From positions 386 through 35,343 of the forward strand of contig VBHO01000012.1 of assembly GCA_005882045.1 (NCBI GenBank): a stretch of 34,958 bases of DNA, in the 5' to 3' direction. The stretch is from Chloroflexota bacterium. GTDB taxonomy: Bacteria > Chloroflexota > Dormibacteria > CF-121. This document shows positions 1-8,233 of the stretch, piece by piece. The notes under the pieces are model-generated. The model saw only the letters and a program-made list of their open reading frames with translations. It was not told the origin of the DNA and ran no database searches. Within the stretch, counting starts at the first letter, position 1; every line of letters begins with the position of its first letter. The position numbers and the translations under genes are program-made.

Positions 1-575
1 TGCGCGGCATCCTGCGCCAGGACCCGGACGCCATCCTGGTGGGCGAGATCCGCGACAAGGAGACGGCCGAGATTTCGGTCCAGTCGGCCCTCACCGGGCA
101 CCTGGTGCTCTCGTCATTGCATGCGACCGACGCGGTCGGCGCCATCTATCGCTTCCTCGAGATGGGCATCGAGTCATTCATGGTGACCTCGGCGGTGATT
201 GGCGTACTCGCCCAGCGGCTTGTCCGCCGCAACTGCCCCGATTGCACCGCCGTCTATGAGCCATCGACCGAGGAGCTCCAATTCTATCGCTCGGTTGGTG
301 GGCAGGGCCTCATCTTCCATCGCGGCGCGGGATGCGCCAACTGCGTCCACACCGGGTTCCGCGGACGCATCGGCGTCTTCGAGGTGCTGCCGATGAGCGA
401 CGGGATCAAGCGGCTGCTGGTCCGCGACGCGCCCCACGAGCAACTGCGCGAGCAAGCGATCCGCGAGGGCATGACGACCCTGCGTTCCGCCGGTGTGGCC
501 CGCATCGACGAAGGCCTGACCACCATCGGCGAAGTCATCCGGTCGGTGCACGTCAGCGAGGGGAACGTTGCCTAG
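1..575 (+). CDS. pilB: Type IV pilus assembly ATPase PilB (GspE family), 3' part
   Basis: This is the C-terminal part of a hexameric secretion ATPase that powers pilus extension at the inner membrane. The gene enters from the left edge, with the reading frame starting at base 3, so the track's M at 39 is internal. The first visible residues, [18 protein letters not shown], are the Walker B region of GspE/PilB ATPases. The His-box region ([15 protein letters not shown]) follows, then [12 protein letters not shown]. Four cysteines arranged CPDC...CANC form the tetracysteine zinc knob typical of PilB/GspE and absent from PilT. The N-terminal MshEN domain and Walker A lie outside the window. The stop overlaps the start of pilC by 8 nt, showing translational coupling. 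The assignment to PilB rather than a type II secretion GspE rests on the following pilin genes and pilM. Confidence 0.95.
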   Translation, partial: RGILRQDPDAILVGEIRDKETAEISVQSALTGHLVLSSLHATDAVGAIYRFLEMGIESFMVTSAVIGVLAQRLVRRNCPDCTAVYEPSTEELQFYRSVGGQGLIFHRGAGCANCVHTGFRGRIGVFEVLPMSDGIKRLLVRDAPHEQLREQAIREGMTTLRSAGVARIDEGLTTIGEVIRSVHVSEGNVA

Positions 576-1779
576 CTACGCCTACAAGGCCTACACCGAG
601 CGCGGGCAGAAACGGGAGGGGCGGATCGAAGCCGCCGGCACCTCGGCCGCCGAGCAGGCGCTCTGGCTCGAAGGCCTCAAGATCGTCCAGCTCAGCCCGG
701 CGCCGCCGAAGAAGACGATGGCGGACTACTTCCCGTCCCTCTACCAGATCTCCCGCCAGGACCTCATCCTCTTCACGCGCCAGCTGGCCACCTTCGTCGG
801 CGCCGGCGTCGCGATGACCCGTGCGCTGACGGTCATCTCCGAAGAGACGGCCTCGCCGCTCTTCAAGCGCGTGATCCTGACCGTGCTCGACGACCTGGAG
901 CGTGGACAGAATCTCTCTGAGTCGCTGGTCAAACACCCGAAAGTCTTCCCCAGCCTCTATGTGGATCTGATCCGGGTCGCCGAGCTCACCGGTAACCTCG
1001 AAGCGACGCTCAAGGAGCTCGCCGGCTATTTGCGGCGGGATCTGAATACGGTGCGTCGCGTCCGTACCGCCATGATCTATCCCGCCGTCATCCTGGTGGT
1101 CGCCACCGCCGTCGTCATCATCCTCGTTTTCTTTGCCCTCCCGGCCTTCGTCAAGATCTTCGCCGAATTTCGGGTGAAGCTGCCCTTGTCGACCCGAATC
1201 CTGATTGCGATCGTCGCCTTCACTCGAGCCTGGGGACTGGTAATCGGTGCCGTGATCGCATCGATCATCGGCGCGGTCGCGTTCGCGCTGCGAACGCAGC
1301 GTGGCCAGTATGTCAAAGACCAGATCTCGCTGAAGCTCCCGGTGATGGGACCGATCGTCCTCTCGGCCGTGCTCAATCGCTTTTCCCGCACGCTGGCCAT
1401 GGTGCTGAAAGCCGGCGTGCCCCTCGGGCAGACGTTCGACGCTGTGATCGCCGGCACCGGCAACAAGGTTTTCCAGCGCGGGCTGGGAACGGTCAAGGAG
1501 CAGATGACCGGTGGCGAGGGATTTGCCGGCCCACTGCTGCGCACCCACCTGTTTCCGCCAATGCTGACCCAGATGGTCCGGGTTGGCGAGGAGACCGGAA
1601 CGCTCGATACCTACCTCGAACAGGCCGCCGATTTTTACGAGGAGGAGCTCGAATATCGGATCCGCGCGATGACTTCCTTGATCGAGCCGGTGATGACGGT
1701 CGCCGTCGGTCTGGTCGTCGGCTTCATCGCGGTGTCGCTCATCTCCGCGATGTACGGTCTGGTCGGAGCGTTGAAATGA
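568..1779 (+). CDS. pilC: Type IV pilus inner-membrane platform protein PilC (GspF family)
   Basis: This 403-aa polytopic protein couples the PilB motor to pilin polymerisation. It has the usual GspF plan: a short N-terminal segment ([13 protein letters not shown]), then two homologous T2SSF domains, each with a cytoplasmic helical bundle followed by membrane segments. The first hydrophobic region is near residues 170-240 and the last near 375-400. The motif [22 protein letters not shown], about residues 335-355, is characteristic of the second GspF domain. The length is normal for the family. The start is TTG at 568, inside the end of pilB, preceded by GAGGGG. No ATG gives a full-length N-terminus. 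The stop overlaps the next ATG (ATGA), continuing the operon. Confidence 0.95.
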   Translation: MPSYAYKAYTERGQKREGRIEAAGTSAAEQALWLEGLKIVQLSPAPPKKTMADYFPSLYQISRQDLILFTRQLATFVGAGVAMTRALTVISEETASPLFKRVILTVLDDLERGQNLSESLVKHPKVFPSLYVDLIRVAELTGNLEATLKELAGYLRRDLNTVRRVRTAMIYPAVILVVATAVVIILVFFALPAFVKIFAEFRVKLPLSTRILIAIVAFTRAWGLVIGAVIASIIGAVAFALRTQRGQYVKDQISLKLPVMGPIVLSAVLNRFSRTLAMVLKAGVPLGQTFDAVIAGTGNKVFQRGLGTVKEQMTGGEGFAGPLLRTHLFPPMLTQMVRVGEETGTLDTYLEQAADFYEEELEYRIRAMTSLIEPVMTVAVGLVVGFIAVSLISAMYGLVGALK

Positions 1780-2171
1780 CGCGAAAACGGGGCTTCAGTT
1801 TGATCGAAACCACGGTGGCGATCGCCCTGCTGGCCGTCATCGTCGTCGCCATCCTGAGCGCGTTCTCCGCGACCACGCTCGCCGCCCGCCGGCATCAGGA
1901 GGAGACGACCCTCGACCGCCTGACGCGCTCGGACATCGAATACATCAAGAGCCAGCCCTATTCGGTCAACAACCTTCTTCCCGCGCCTTACCAGAACCTC
2001 AGCAGCAGTGGCTACACGTTCGCCTACCAGGTCCTCTACTACAGCGCCCTCACTAACCCGCCGAACTTTCAGTCGGGCAACCCGGATGTTGGGCTGCAGG
2101 AGATCATCCTCACGGTTCGCGGACCAAATGGCTCGATGGAAGTCGTCGATTTCCTGAAGGAGCAACCATGA
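1776..2171 (+). CDS. Minor pilin / pseudopilin with type III signal (PilV-like)
   Basis: A 131-aa prepilin. After a short basic leader (MTRKR) comes the prepilin peptidase motif G-FSLIE, with Glu at position +5 of the mature protein. A hydrophobic alpha1 helix follows (about residues 12-32), as in class IVa minor pilins. PilD-type processing would cut after the Gly and methylate the Phe. The remaining globular domain is short, about 95 aa, and shows no cysteine pair. Position and size resemble PilV/GspI, which sits at the pilus tip in priming complexes. That subtype is inferred from gene order (pilC, this gene, PilW-like, PilX-like). The start overlaps the pilC stop, and the stop overlaps the next start. 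Confidence 0.85.
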   Translation: MTRKRGFSLIETTVAIALLAVIVVAILSAFSATTLAARRHQEETTLDRLTRSDIEYIKSQPYSVNNLLPAPYQNLSSSGYTFAYQVLYYSALTNPPNFQSGNPDVGLQEIILTVRGPNGSMEVVDFLKEQP

Positions 2172-2638
2172 GGCGGAGCCAGCATGGTTTCACGCTGGTC
2201 GAGATGATGGTCAGTATGACCATTTTCACGGTCGTGGCCGTGGCGATGGCGGGCACCTTTCTGGTTGGGTATCGAGCGATTGGCAACGAGGCACGTGTGA
2301 TCGCGGCGGACACGGCCAGCAACGAAGCCAGCCTGTGGCTGACCCGGGACTTGAACAGCGCGACAACCACCCTCGGCTGTCCCTGCACCATCCAGGCCGG
2401 CGGCCCCATGACCCTTACGTACGGCGCGCCACCTGGCACCGTGGTCGTTTACAGCATCGATGCATCCCAGAATTTGATCCGTACCGTCAATGGAAGTGAC
2501 CAGGTGGCCGCGCGCGGTATCACTCGAGTCTCCATCAGCTGGGTCGGTTGCTATGGAACGGTCAGCATTTTGCCGTCCGTAACCGGCTCGGCAGCCGTCA
2601 TCCTCAACGTGAGCAACCGCCCGGGCGGGTGTGTCTGA
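2168..2638 (+). CDS. Minor pilin, PilW/GspJ-like
   Basis: A 156-aa prepilin with leader MRRSQH followed by G-FTLVE and a long hydrophobic N-terminal helix. Glu+5 is present. The globular domain carries three cysteines, in GCPCT and GGCV, plus one in the WVGCYG segment, so disulfide bonds are likely. In PilW/GspJ-type minor pilins the cleaved protein joins the initiation complex at the pilus tip. The PilW/GspJ label depends on gene order and on the N-terminal motif GFTLVEMMVSMTIF rather than on any diagnostic globular motif. It overlaps the preceding gene by 4 nt (ATGA), and its TGA shares a base with the next ATG. Confidence 0.82.
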   Translation: MRRSQHGFTLVEMMVSMTIFTVVAVAMAGTFLVGYRAIGNEARVIAADTASNEASLWLTRDLNSATTTLGCPCTIQAGGPMTLTYGAPPGTVVVYSIDASQNLIRTVNGSDQVAARGITRVSISWVGCYGTVSILPSVTGSAAVILNVSNRPGGCV

Positions 2639-3132
2639 TGCCGCGAAGCTTGGGTCGCCAGCGAGGTCAGGCACTTCTCGTCGTGCTGGCATTCGTGGCC
2701 GCCTTCCTCCTGCTGGTATGGGCGGCGCTGACAATCGCCAGCGCGGCCTTCCTCGGGCTGGGAACGGTGCGCGCGGATACGCGCACGACCTATGCGCTGG
2801 ATGCCGGCATTGCCTACGCGATGCAGGTCATCGATGACAAGAACGGAAACGGTTGTAACGCGCCGAGGACCAGCACCGTGACCCTGAACTACCCGAGCGG
2901 ACCGATTACGGTCAGTGTGGGGATTCGAAAAGGCAGTCTGTGCCACGGCAACGGGGCGACCTGGAACATCACGGTGACCGCCACCGGAACGAATCGAAGT
3001 CTCACCGCCCTCATCACCGAAATGACCACATCATCCGTGGTGACCTGGGAAAGCTACCAGTGCCCGCACGCCTCGCCCTCGACCTGGGAGCGCGTGAGCT
3101 CAAGATCCTGGAGGCCAACGGCCGGAAACTGA
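2638..3132 (+). CDS. PilX-like pilus accessory protein, single N-terminal TM
   Basis: A 164-aa protein starting at ATG 2638; the track's longer form from 2548 runs back into the PilW-like gene. The N-terminus RQRGQALLVVLAFVAAFLLL followed by a long hydrophobic helix matches PilX-type proteins, which have a G-x-A/x-L-V start and lack the canonical Glu+5 prepilin motif. The soluble part carries the CNAPRTST and SLCHGNGATW segments, so there is one likely disulfide pair. The TGATG junction couples it to the previous gene. Its 3' end overlaps the pilM start by 73 nt in another frame, which is unusually long for this operon; either the protein has a tail of about 24 residues encoded in the overlap or one boundary is wrong. 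Confidence 0.72.
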   Translation: MPRSLGRQRGQALLVVLAFVAAFLLLVWAALTIASAAFLGLGTVRADTRTTYALDAGIAYAMQVIDDKNGNGCNAPRTSTVTLNYPSGPITVSVGIRKGSLCHGNGATWNITVTATGTNRSLTALITEMTTSSVVTWESYQCPHASPSTWERVSSRSWRPTAGN

Positions 3133-3971
3133 CGCGACACGCAGAGATCCTCCTCCCTGAGGGCGCGCTGACGGACGGCATGCCGACGCCGTTACTGACC
3201 GCCGCCATCCGCGGTGCGCTGGAATCTGGCGGTTTTGTCGCCACCCACGCCCGCCTCGCCATCGCTGAGACCGGGACCGCCTTTCGGGACTTTCGGTTGC
3301 CGGCGGTGCCCGCCAGCGAGCTGGCCCGCGCCGTCATGTTTGAAGGTCGCCGCCAGGTTCCGATGGACGCGGCCGACGTCCACTTCGCCTGGCACGCGAT
3401 CCGCGCCACGACCGGCTATGCCGTCTACCTGGTCGCAGCCCGACGCGACATGATCGACGCCATCGTGGCAGCGGTGAGCTCGGCCGGCCTGCAGGTCGAG
3501 CGCATCGACCTCAAGCCGTTGGCCCTGGCCCGTGGCATGGCGGTATCCGATGGCCTGCTCCTCGAATGGGCAGGCGCCGAGGCGACGCTGGTGCTGATGG
3601 TCAAGGGCCGCCCTCGGTTTTTCCGGACCTTCGCCCTCGACGCCCCCGCCGACGATGCAGAAGGGCAACTCGAGGAGCTCACCCATGCCCTCAATGCGCT
3701 GGTGAAATTCATGCGCGGCACCGCATCCGACGTCCCGATCACGCCGGCAACCACGCTGGCGTTGGGTGGGCGGTTCGCTTTCCTTCCCGACGGGTTTCAG
3801 CGAGCCGAGCAGCGCTTCGATTTCACGGTGACCGTCCCGGCCACGCGATTCACCTCCGCCCAGAACTTTCCCTGGCAGGCGCACTTCGCCGGACTCGGCC
3901 TGCTCTTGCAAGCTCGCTGGTACGACCGCCTCACCCCCGCAGAGGGAGGTGACAGCCGTGTCGCGGCCTGA
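3060..3971 (+). CDS. pilM: Type IV pilus actin-like ATPase PilM
   Basis: About 303 aa, of the FtsA/PilM actin-like fold. In canonical systems PilM sits under the inner membrane and binds the N-terminal peptide of PilN. The start is GTG 3060, because the phosphate-1 motif LALDLGARELKILEANG begins right after it; the track's longer N-terminus is out-of-gene sequence. A GGAAAG Shine-Dalgarno-like stretch lies upstream. The segment FRDFRLPAVPASELARAV and the following MFEGRRQVPMDAADVHFAWH match the PilM family, as does the second-lobe sequence LALGGRFAFLPDGF. It is somewhat shorter than typical PilM (about 350 aa). The downstream position, where pilN/pilO would be expected, holds only a 49-aa membrane ORF. 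Confidence 0.85.
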   Translation: MPARLALDLGARELKILEANGRKLTRHAEILLPEGALTDGMPTPLLTAAIRGALESGGFVATHARLAIAETGTAFRDFRLPAVPASELARAVMFEGRRQVPMDAADVHFAWHAIRATTGYAVYLVAARRDMIDAIVAAVSSAGLQVERIDLKPLALARGMAVSDGLLLEWAGAEATLVLMVKGRPRFFRTFALDAPADDAEGQLEELTHALNALVKFMRGTASDVPITPATTLALGGRFAFLPDGFQRAEQRFDFTVTVPATRFTSAQNFPWQAHFAGLGLLLQARWYDRLTPAEGGDSRVAA

Positions 3972-4107
3972 TCACCCCCCGGTCGGCGTCGACTTCGCTC
4001 CGCCGCGGCGGCCGAATCGCGTCCCTCGACCGCTGCTGGCGCTGGCGCTCGTCGCGGTGGCGCTGGGCGCGATGACGGTCGCCGTCACCCAATTGCTACT
4101 GCGCTGA
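3958..4107 (+). CDS. 49-aa single-TM protein in the pilN position
   Basis: This short ORF is absent from the supplied track. GTG 3958 follows a strong GGGAGG with good spacing, and the frame runs 49 codons to TGA. The product has a Pro/Arg-rich cytoplasmic N-terminus (VGVDFAPPRRPNRVPRP) followed by one hydrophobic helix of about 20 residues and a short tail. PilN also has a short cytoplasmic peptide, which binds PilM, followed by one TM, so this could be a minimal PilN-like anchor for PilM without the periplasmic domain. That role is inference. It overlaps the pilM 3' end by 14 nt, which supports co-translation. It could instead be a remnant of a degraded pilN. Confidence 0.6.
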   Translation: MSRPDHPPVGVDFAPPRRPNRVPRPLLALALVAVALGAMTVAVTQLLLR

Positions 4108-4178
4108 GCGAACTTTTACAGATCTCGCAAGATTACGGCCCTACGCTCGACAGAGTCTAAGGAGGTAAACGACAAAAT

Positions 4179-4646
4179 ATGCTTCTCGCCATACTCAAAG
4201 ATGCGCGCAAACGCTCGCATCGTCACCAGGGTGGATTCACCCTCGTCGAGTTGCTCGTCGTCATCGCAATCCTGGGCGTGCTCGCCGCCATCGTCCTGTT
4301 CAACATCTCGGGTGTGAACGCCAGTGCGGCGTGTAACGGGATGAAGACCGACGGCGCGACCCTCCAGGGCGCCGCCGACCTCTACTGGAATACGTACGGC
4401 GTCTACCCCGTCGGACAGAACAGCCCGGCGACCATCCCGGGTGTTAACGACGTGGCCACACCCGCAGCGGGTGCGTACGTCAACGAGCAGGAACTCCTGA
4501 TGGCCAACCTGCTGCACAGCGCGACCAACGGCTGGAATACCGCAGCGCCGCCGCCGGCCGCTACCGAGATCTTCACCTATAAGGCGTCACCGCCTCAGGG
4601 CACTGTGCACGGCGCGATCCAGGGCAGCGCCTGCGTCTACAACTAA
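4179..4646 (+). CDS. pilA: Major type IV pilin
   Basis: A 155-aa prepilin with a longer, basic leader (MLLAILKDARKRSHRHQG) and the textbook motif G-FTLVELLVVIAILGVLAAI, including Glu+5 and Pro-less alpha1. Mature size is about 137 aa. Two cysteines, in ACNGM and near the C-terminus in SACVYN, probably form the D-region disulfide. A perfect AAGGAGGT ribosome site lies 12 nt upstream, much stronger than in the rest of the operon, and a strong terminator follows. Both fit a highly expressed structural subunit, possibly with its own promoter in the 70-nt gap after the small ORF, although I could not identify convincing -35/-10 boxes. The motif YWNTYGVYPVG resembles GspG/pilin domains. Confidence 0.92.
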   Translation: MLLAILKDARKRSHRHQGGFTLVELLVVIAILGVLAAIVLFNISGVNASAACNGMKTDGATLQGAADLYWNTYGVYPVGQNSPATIPGVNDVATPAAGAYVNEQELLMANLLHSATNGWNTAAPPPAATEIFTYKASPPQGTVHGAIQGSACVYN

Positions 4647-4672
4647 GCGGCTAGCAGCAACTAAGCATCGAG

Positions 4673-4707
4673 GTTCGGCCGGCCTTCGGGCCGGCCGAAC
4701 TGTTTTT
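4673..4707 (+). terminator. Rho-independent terminator after the major pilin
   Basis: A perfect 12-bp stem, GTTCGGCCGGCC paired with GGCCGGCCGAAC, is closed by a UUCG tetraloop and followed by TGTTTTT. It sits 27 nt past the pilin stop and ends the pilus operon. Confidence 0.95.
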
Positions 4708-4757
4708 CTAGCCGTCAGGCACAGGAAGGGCGCTCGACCTGCGGCCTCGCCGTTCTG

Positions 4758-5747
4758 TTACGCGATCTTCGCCGCGTCACCCTCGACAACCCCGGCGATC
4801 CGCTGGGGGAGGGACGAGGTGGCGAAGGCGGCGGTCAGGCGTGGATCCCACTGGGTGCCGGATCCGGCGGCGAGGATCTCGAGGGCTTTGGCAACCGTGT
4901 GCCGCGCCCGGTAGGGGCGGTCCGTGATCATGGCGTGGAAGGCGTCGGCAACGGCGACGATGCGGGCCATCATCGGGATCGCCCCGCCCTGCAGCTTGTC
5001 GGGGTAGCCCGTTCCGTCCCAGCGTTCGTGGTGGTGGCGGATGGCCGGGGCCAGGACGGTTGCCGGTCGAAAGGGGCCGGCGAGCGCCGCGCCCAGGATC
5101 GTGTGTTTCTGGATCTGGGCAAACTCTTCCGGCGTGTAGCTCCCCTGTTTGTTCAGCAGTTCTTCCGGCAGGCCGATCTGCCCGATGTCGTGCAGCAGGC
5201 CGGCGTGGAAGGCGACCTCCTGGTCCTCCGCGTCGAGGCCGATCAGCCGCGCCAAGGCTTGGGCGGTGATGGCGACCCGGTCATCGAACGGCTCCTTCGA
5301 CTCGGTCGGGTCTTCTTTTTTCACCAGCTCCCGCAGGCTTTCCTGGGTGCTGCGGAGGTCGCGTCGCAGCTCCTTGAGGCGAAGCAGCGCCCGCACGCGG
5401 ACCTGGAGGTCGCGCATCGGGATCGGCTTGACGATCAGGTCGTCGCCGCCCGCCTCCACCATCTTGGCGCGCTCCGGCCGGGGGTCGAAGCCCGTCATCA
5501 TCAACACCGGGATCTCGGCCGTTTCCGGGTCCGATTTCAATTGCTTGCAGGCCTGGTGCCCGTTCATCACCGGCATCTCGATGTCCATCAGGATCAGGTC
5601 CGGCTTGAGCCGGCGGGCGGCGCGGACGGCCTCCTCGCCATTGGTGGCGGCTTCCGTCCAGAAGCCCAGGGTGGAAAGCTGTCCGCAGAGCAGGTCCCGA
5701 TTGGCGCTGCTGTCGTCCGTGACCAGGATGGTCCGGCGTTCCGGCAT
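4758..5747 (-). CDS. Response regulator with HD-GYP c-di-GMP phosphodiesterase output
   Basis: About 329 aa from ATG 5747 (MPERRTILVTDD). A GTG at 5771 would add eight residues but has no ribosome site. The N-terminal REC domain has the acidic pair DD, the phospho-Asp in LILMDIEMP (about residue 51) and the Lys in VKPIP. A helical linker (about 120-155) leads to an HD-GYP domain with the HD pair in LLHDIGQIG and the GYP motif in HHHERWDGTGYPDKL, so the metal-binding and GYP residues appear intact. Such proteins hydrolyse cyclic di-GMP when activated by phosphorylation. It diverges from a GGDEF-containing gene 45 nt away, so a synthase and a hydrolase probably share one control region. Its partner kinase is unknown; the hybrid kinase 5 kb downstream is one candidate. 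Confidence 0.93.
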   Translation of the reverse strand: MPERRTILVTDDSSANRDLLCGQLSTLGFWTEAATNGEEAVRAARRLKPDLILMDIEMPVMNGHQACKQLKSDPETAEIPVLMMTGFDPRPERAKMVEAGGDDLIVKPIPMRDLQVRVRALLRLKELRRDLRSTQESLRELVKKEDPTESKEPFDDRVAITAQALARLIGLDAEDQEVAFHAGLLHDIGQIGLPEELLNKQGSYTPEEFAQIQKHTILGAALAGPFRPATVLAPAIRHHHERWDGTGYPDKLQGGAIPMMARIVAVADAFHAMITDRPYRARHTVAKALEILAAGSGTQWDPRLTAAFATSSLPQRIAGVVEGDAAKIA

Positions 5748-5785
5748 CGGTCCTGTTAAGAAGCCTTCCACTGGCAGTAAGACGT

Positions 5786-5803
5786 AGGAAGGTGGACCTT
5801 CCT
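5786..5803. promoter_or_regulatory. Perfect dyad over the start of the GGDEF gene
   Basis: AGGAAGGT-GG-ACCTTCCT has 8-bp arms and a 2-bp centre, in the gap between two divergent c-di-GMP genes. The left arm contains the Shine-Dalgarno-like AGGAAGG and the centre contains the GTG start of the downstream gene. As DNA it could be a dimer operator; as RNA (6-bp stem, 6-nt loop) it could hide the start site. A further CCTTCC half-site lies at 5764-5769. The function is inferred. Confidence 0.45.
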
Positions 5804-8233
5804 TCGTTGCAGAGAGCAGTGAAGCGTCGCGTCACACAACCGTCTGTCTCGCTGGCGCTGAAGCTGCCAAACCTGCTGTCGGTCGAGCAGGTGGCGGCCG
5901 CCATCCACCGGCATCCCGAGGTCGTCCGGCGCCAGGCGCGCGACGGCCGTCTCCCGGCGGAAAAAATCGGCCGGGTCTGGTTCTTTCGCCCCGAGCGACT
6001 GTCCGAGGCCGGGTTCGCCCAGTTCTTGCCACAGATGGCCCCCGAGCGCGCGGAGCAATCCCCAACGCCCGGGGCGCTGTTCAGCGCGCTCGCCGATGCC
6101 GGCCTCCAGGCGCTGCAGCGACTGGACCGCGAAGCGATCTTTGCGGCGGTTGGCAACCGCCTTGCCGAGGCCAGCCTGTCGACCTACCTGTTCGAGCTGG
6201 CAGCGGACGGAAAGGGCCTCACGGTGGCGTACAGTCATCCCCTAGAAGCGGCCGCCGAGATTGGTAAGCTCACCGGCCGGCAGCAGTCCGGCGCCTACAT
6301 CCCATTCGACCGCATTCCGATCCTCCACCAGGTCTGCACCACGCTCCGACCGCACTACGTCAACGATCACGACGAGCTGGTCGGCCGCGTGGCCCTTGTC
6401 CTTCCGCCGGGCTCGACCGGAAACGCGCGAAAGCTGGGCGAACTGCTCCATCTCCAAACCCTGATCTCGGCGCCGCTGGTGCTCGAGGGCAAGGCCATCG
6501 GAGCGATCACGGTACTGGGCCCTGGGCTGAAAGAGACCGACCTGCCGGCCGTCATGGCGTTTGCGAACCAGACGGCGGCGGCCCTCGAGACGGCTCGCCT
6601 TCTCGACGAATCGCGGCAGGTGGAAGAGGCCGCGGTCCTCACGCTCGCCGGCGCCATCGAGCTCCGCCAGGCGATGCACAGTCGTGCCCGAGAGTATGCC
6701 GAGCTGGCCGAGCGCTTCGCCGGCCATCTCGGCTTCGATGCGGCGCGGCAGCGGCGAGTGCGGTACGCGGCGTTGCTCCAGGACCTGGGCAAGCTCAACG
6801 TCCCGGAAAGCGTCCTCAAGCAACGCGGCCGGCTGAGCGCAGAGGAGCGGGCGCTGATCATGACCCACCCGAGCGTGGCCGCCGACCTGCTCGGGCGGTT
6901 CAAACCGCTGGCTGAGCTGGCGCCGCTCGTCCGATCACACCATGAGTTGTTCAACGGCGAGGGTTATCCCGACGGGCTGGAGGGCGAGGCGATTCCGCTC
7001 GAGACACGGGTGATCTCGGTGGTGACCGCCTTCTTCAATGTGACGCTCGACCGGCCGGGCAGCCCCGCCCCCACCTTGGCCAGAGGCCTTGACGAGTTGG
7101 CGCGTCTCAAAGGCGTCGACCTGGACCCCGGCCTGACCGACGCCTTTATCAACCTCTGCCGCCAGGCCGAGTCGAGCCATGCGCCCTGGTTCGAACAAGT
7201 GCTGCTGGCCCTGAACAGTCCCCCGCCGTCAGCGCCGACCGCCCGACGCGATATCTTGTCCGTCGCCGACTCCCGCGAGCTGCGCATCATCTATCGCATC
7301 GCGCAGGAGACCACGGCGGTGCTCGACCTCGACACGCTCCTGGACCGCATCGTGACCATCATTCACGAGGTGATGGGCTACTACATGGTGGCCCTCCTCT
7401 TGCCGGGATCACGGCCGGACGAGCTCCGGGTCGGCGCCCACAGCGGCTACGCCGTCGATATCACCGGGCTCACGATTTCCGTCGACGAGGGGATCACGGG
7501 CTGGGTGTTCGCCAATGGCGTCGCCAAGATCGTCCCCGATGTCAGGGCCGAGCCCCGCTACATCGGGGTCGACGACAAGGTTCGATCCGAGCTCGCCTTT
7601 CCCTTGATCAGCCGAGGCCGCGTCGTCGGGGTCCTGAATGCGGAAAGTCAGGAAGTCGATGCTTTTTCGGAGGCGGACGTCGTGCTGATGTCGGCGGTGG
7701 GATCGCAACTGGCCTCATCCCTCGAGGTCGCCCAGCTCCACGACAGTCTCAAGCGCGAAGCAAGTCATGACCCGCTGACGCGGCTCAATAACCGCCGGCT
7801 CTTCCTCGAACGCATCCAGCAAGCGGTGGCTCGGACGGTAGCCTCCGGCGACAGCTTTTCCATCGTGTTCCTCGACGTCGATGGGCTGAAGCGGATCAAC
7901 GACACCTACGGCCACCTCGCCGGCGATGCACTCCTGCGCGAGGTCTCCAATGCGCTGACCGATGCGGTCCGGGGCGAGGACGTGGTGGCGCGCTATGGCG
8001 GCGATGAGTTCGTCGTGCTGCTCCCGGCGACGGGTGCAGCGGCGGCCGCGGTCGTGGCCCAGCGCATCTCGGACGGCATTGGCCGGCACCGCTTCATGGC
8101 CGGGCGCGATCTCCTCCAGATCCCCGGGGTCAGCCTCGGCGTCGCGACCTTCCCACAGGACGGCACGACCGCTGAGGATCTGCTGGCCGCCGCCGATGCC
8201 ACCCTCTACCGGCAGAAACGCCGCGCCGGCTAG
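5792..8233 (+). CDS. HTH-GAF-HD-GYP-like-GAF-GGDEF diguanylate cyclase
   Basis: An 813-aa cytoplasmic multidomain signalling protein. Residues 25-75 look like a MerR/excisionase-type helix-turn-helix (LLSVEQVAAAIHRHPEVVRR...KIGRVWFFRPE). A GAF domain (about 100-270) follows. Next is an HD-GYP-like domain (about 280-460) in which the HD pair reads QD (LLQDLGK, Q330) while HHE...GYP (391-393) is kept, so phosphodiesterase activity is doubtful. A second GAF (about 490-640) precedes a C-terminal GGDEF domain. The active site YGGDEF (736-740) is intact, with an RGED inhibitory I-site exactly five residues upstream, so c-di-GMP synthesis with product inhibition is expected. The GTG start lies inside a DNA dyad. 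The stop codon overlaps the convergent phosphofructokinase stop on a shared CTAG. An N-terminal DNA-binding-like module on a cyclase is unusual. Confidence 0.9.
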   Translation: MDLPSLQRAVKRRVTQPSVSLALKLPNLLSVEQVAAAIHRHPEVVRRQARDGRLPAEKIGRVWFFRPERLSEAGFAQFLPQMAPERAEQSPTPGALFSALADAGLQALQRLDREAIFAAVGNRLAEASLSTYLFELAADGKGLTVAYSHPLEAAAEIGKLTGRQQSGAYIPFDRIPILHQVCTTLRPHYVNDHDELVGRVALVLPPGSTGNARKLGELLHLQTLISAPLVLEGKAIGAITVLGPGLKETDLPAVMAFANQTAAALETARLLDESRQVEEAAVLTLAGAIELRQAMHSRAREYAELAERFAGHLGFDAARQRRVRYAALLQDLGKLNVPESVLKQRGRLSAEERALIMTHPSVAADLLGRFKPLAELAPLVRSHHELFNGEGYPDGLEGEAIPLETRVISVVTAFFNVTLDRPGSPAPTLARGLDELARLKGVDLDPGLTDAFINLCRQAESSHAPWFEQVLLALNSPPPSAPTARRDILSVADSRELRIIYRIAQETTAVLDLDTLLDRIVTIIHEVMGYYMVALLLPGSRPDELRVGAHSGYAVDITGLTISVDEGITGWVFANGVAKIVPDVRAEPRYIGVDDKVRSELAFPLISRGRVVGVLNAESQEVDAFSEADVVLMSAVGSQLASSLEVAQLHDSLKREASHDPLTRLNNRRLFLERIQQAVARTVASGDSFSIVFLDVDGLKRINDTYGHLAGDALLREVSNALTDAVRGEDVVARYGGDEFVVLLPATGAAAAAVVAQRISDGIGRHRFMAGRDLLQIPGVSLGVATFPQDGTTAEDLLAAADATLYRQKRRAG

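Noticed and set aside
553-1548. 331-aa minus-strand ORF
   Set aside because: Opposite strand of pilC; acidic, repetitive composition typical of antisense frames in GC-rich DNA.
4108-4178. Promoter for the major pilin
   Set aside because: TTTACA-like sequence occurs, but no -10 box at proper spacing could be identified.
4899-5759. 286-aa plus-strand ORF
   Set aside because: Antisense of the REC-HD-GYP gene, whose domains are unmistakable.
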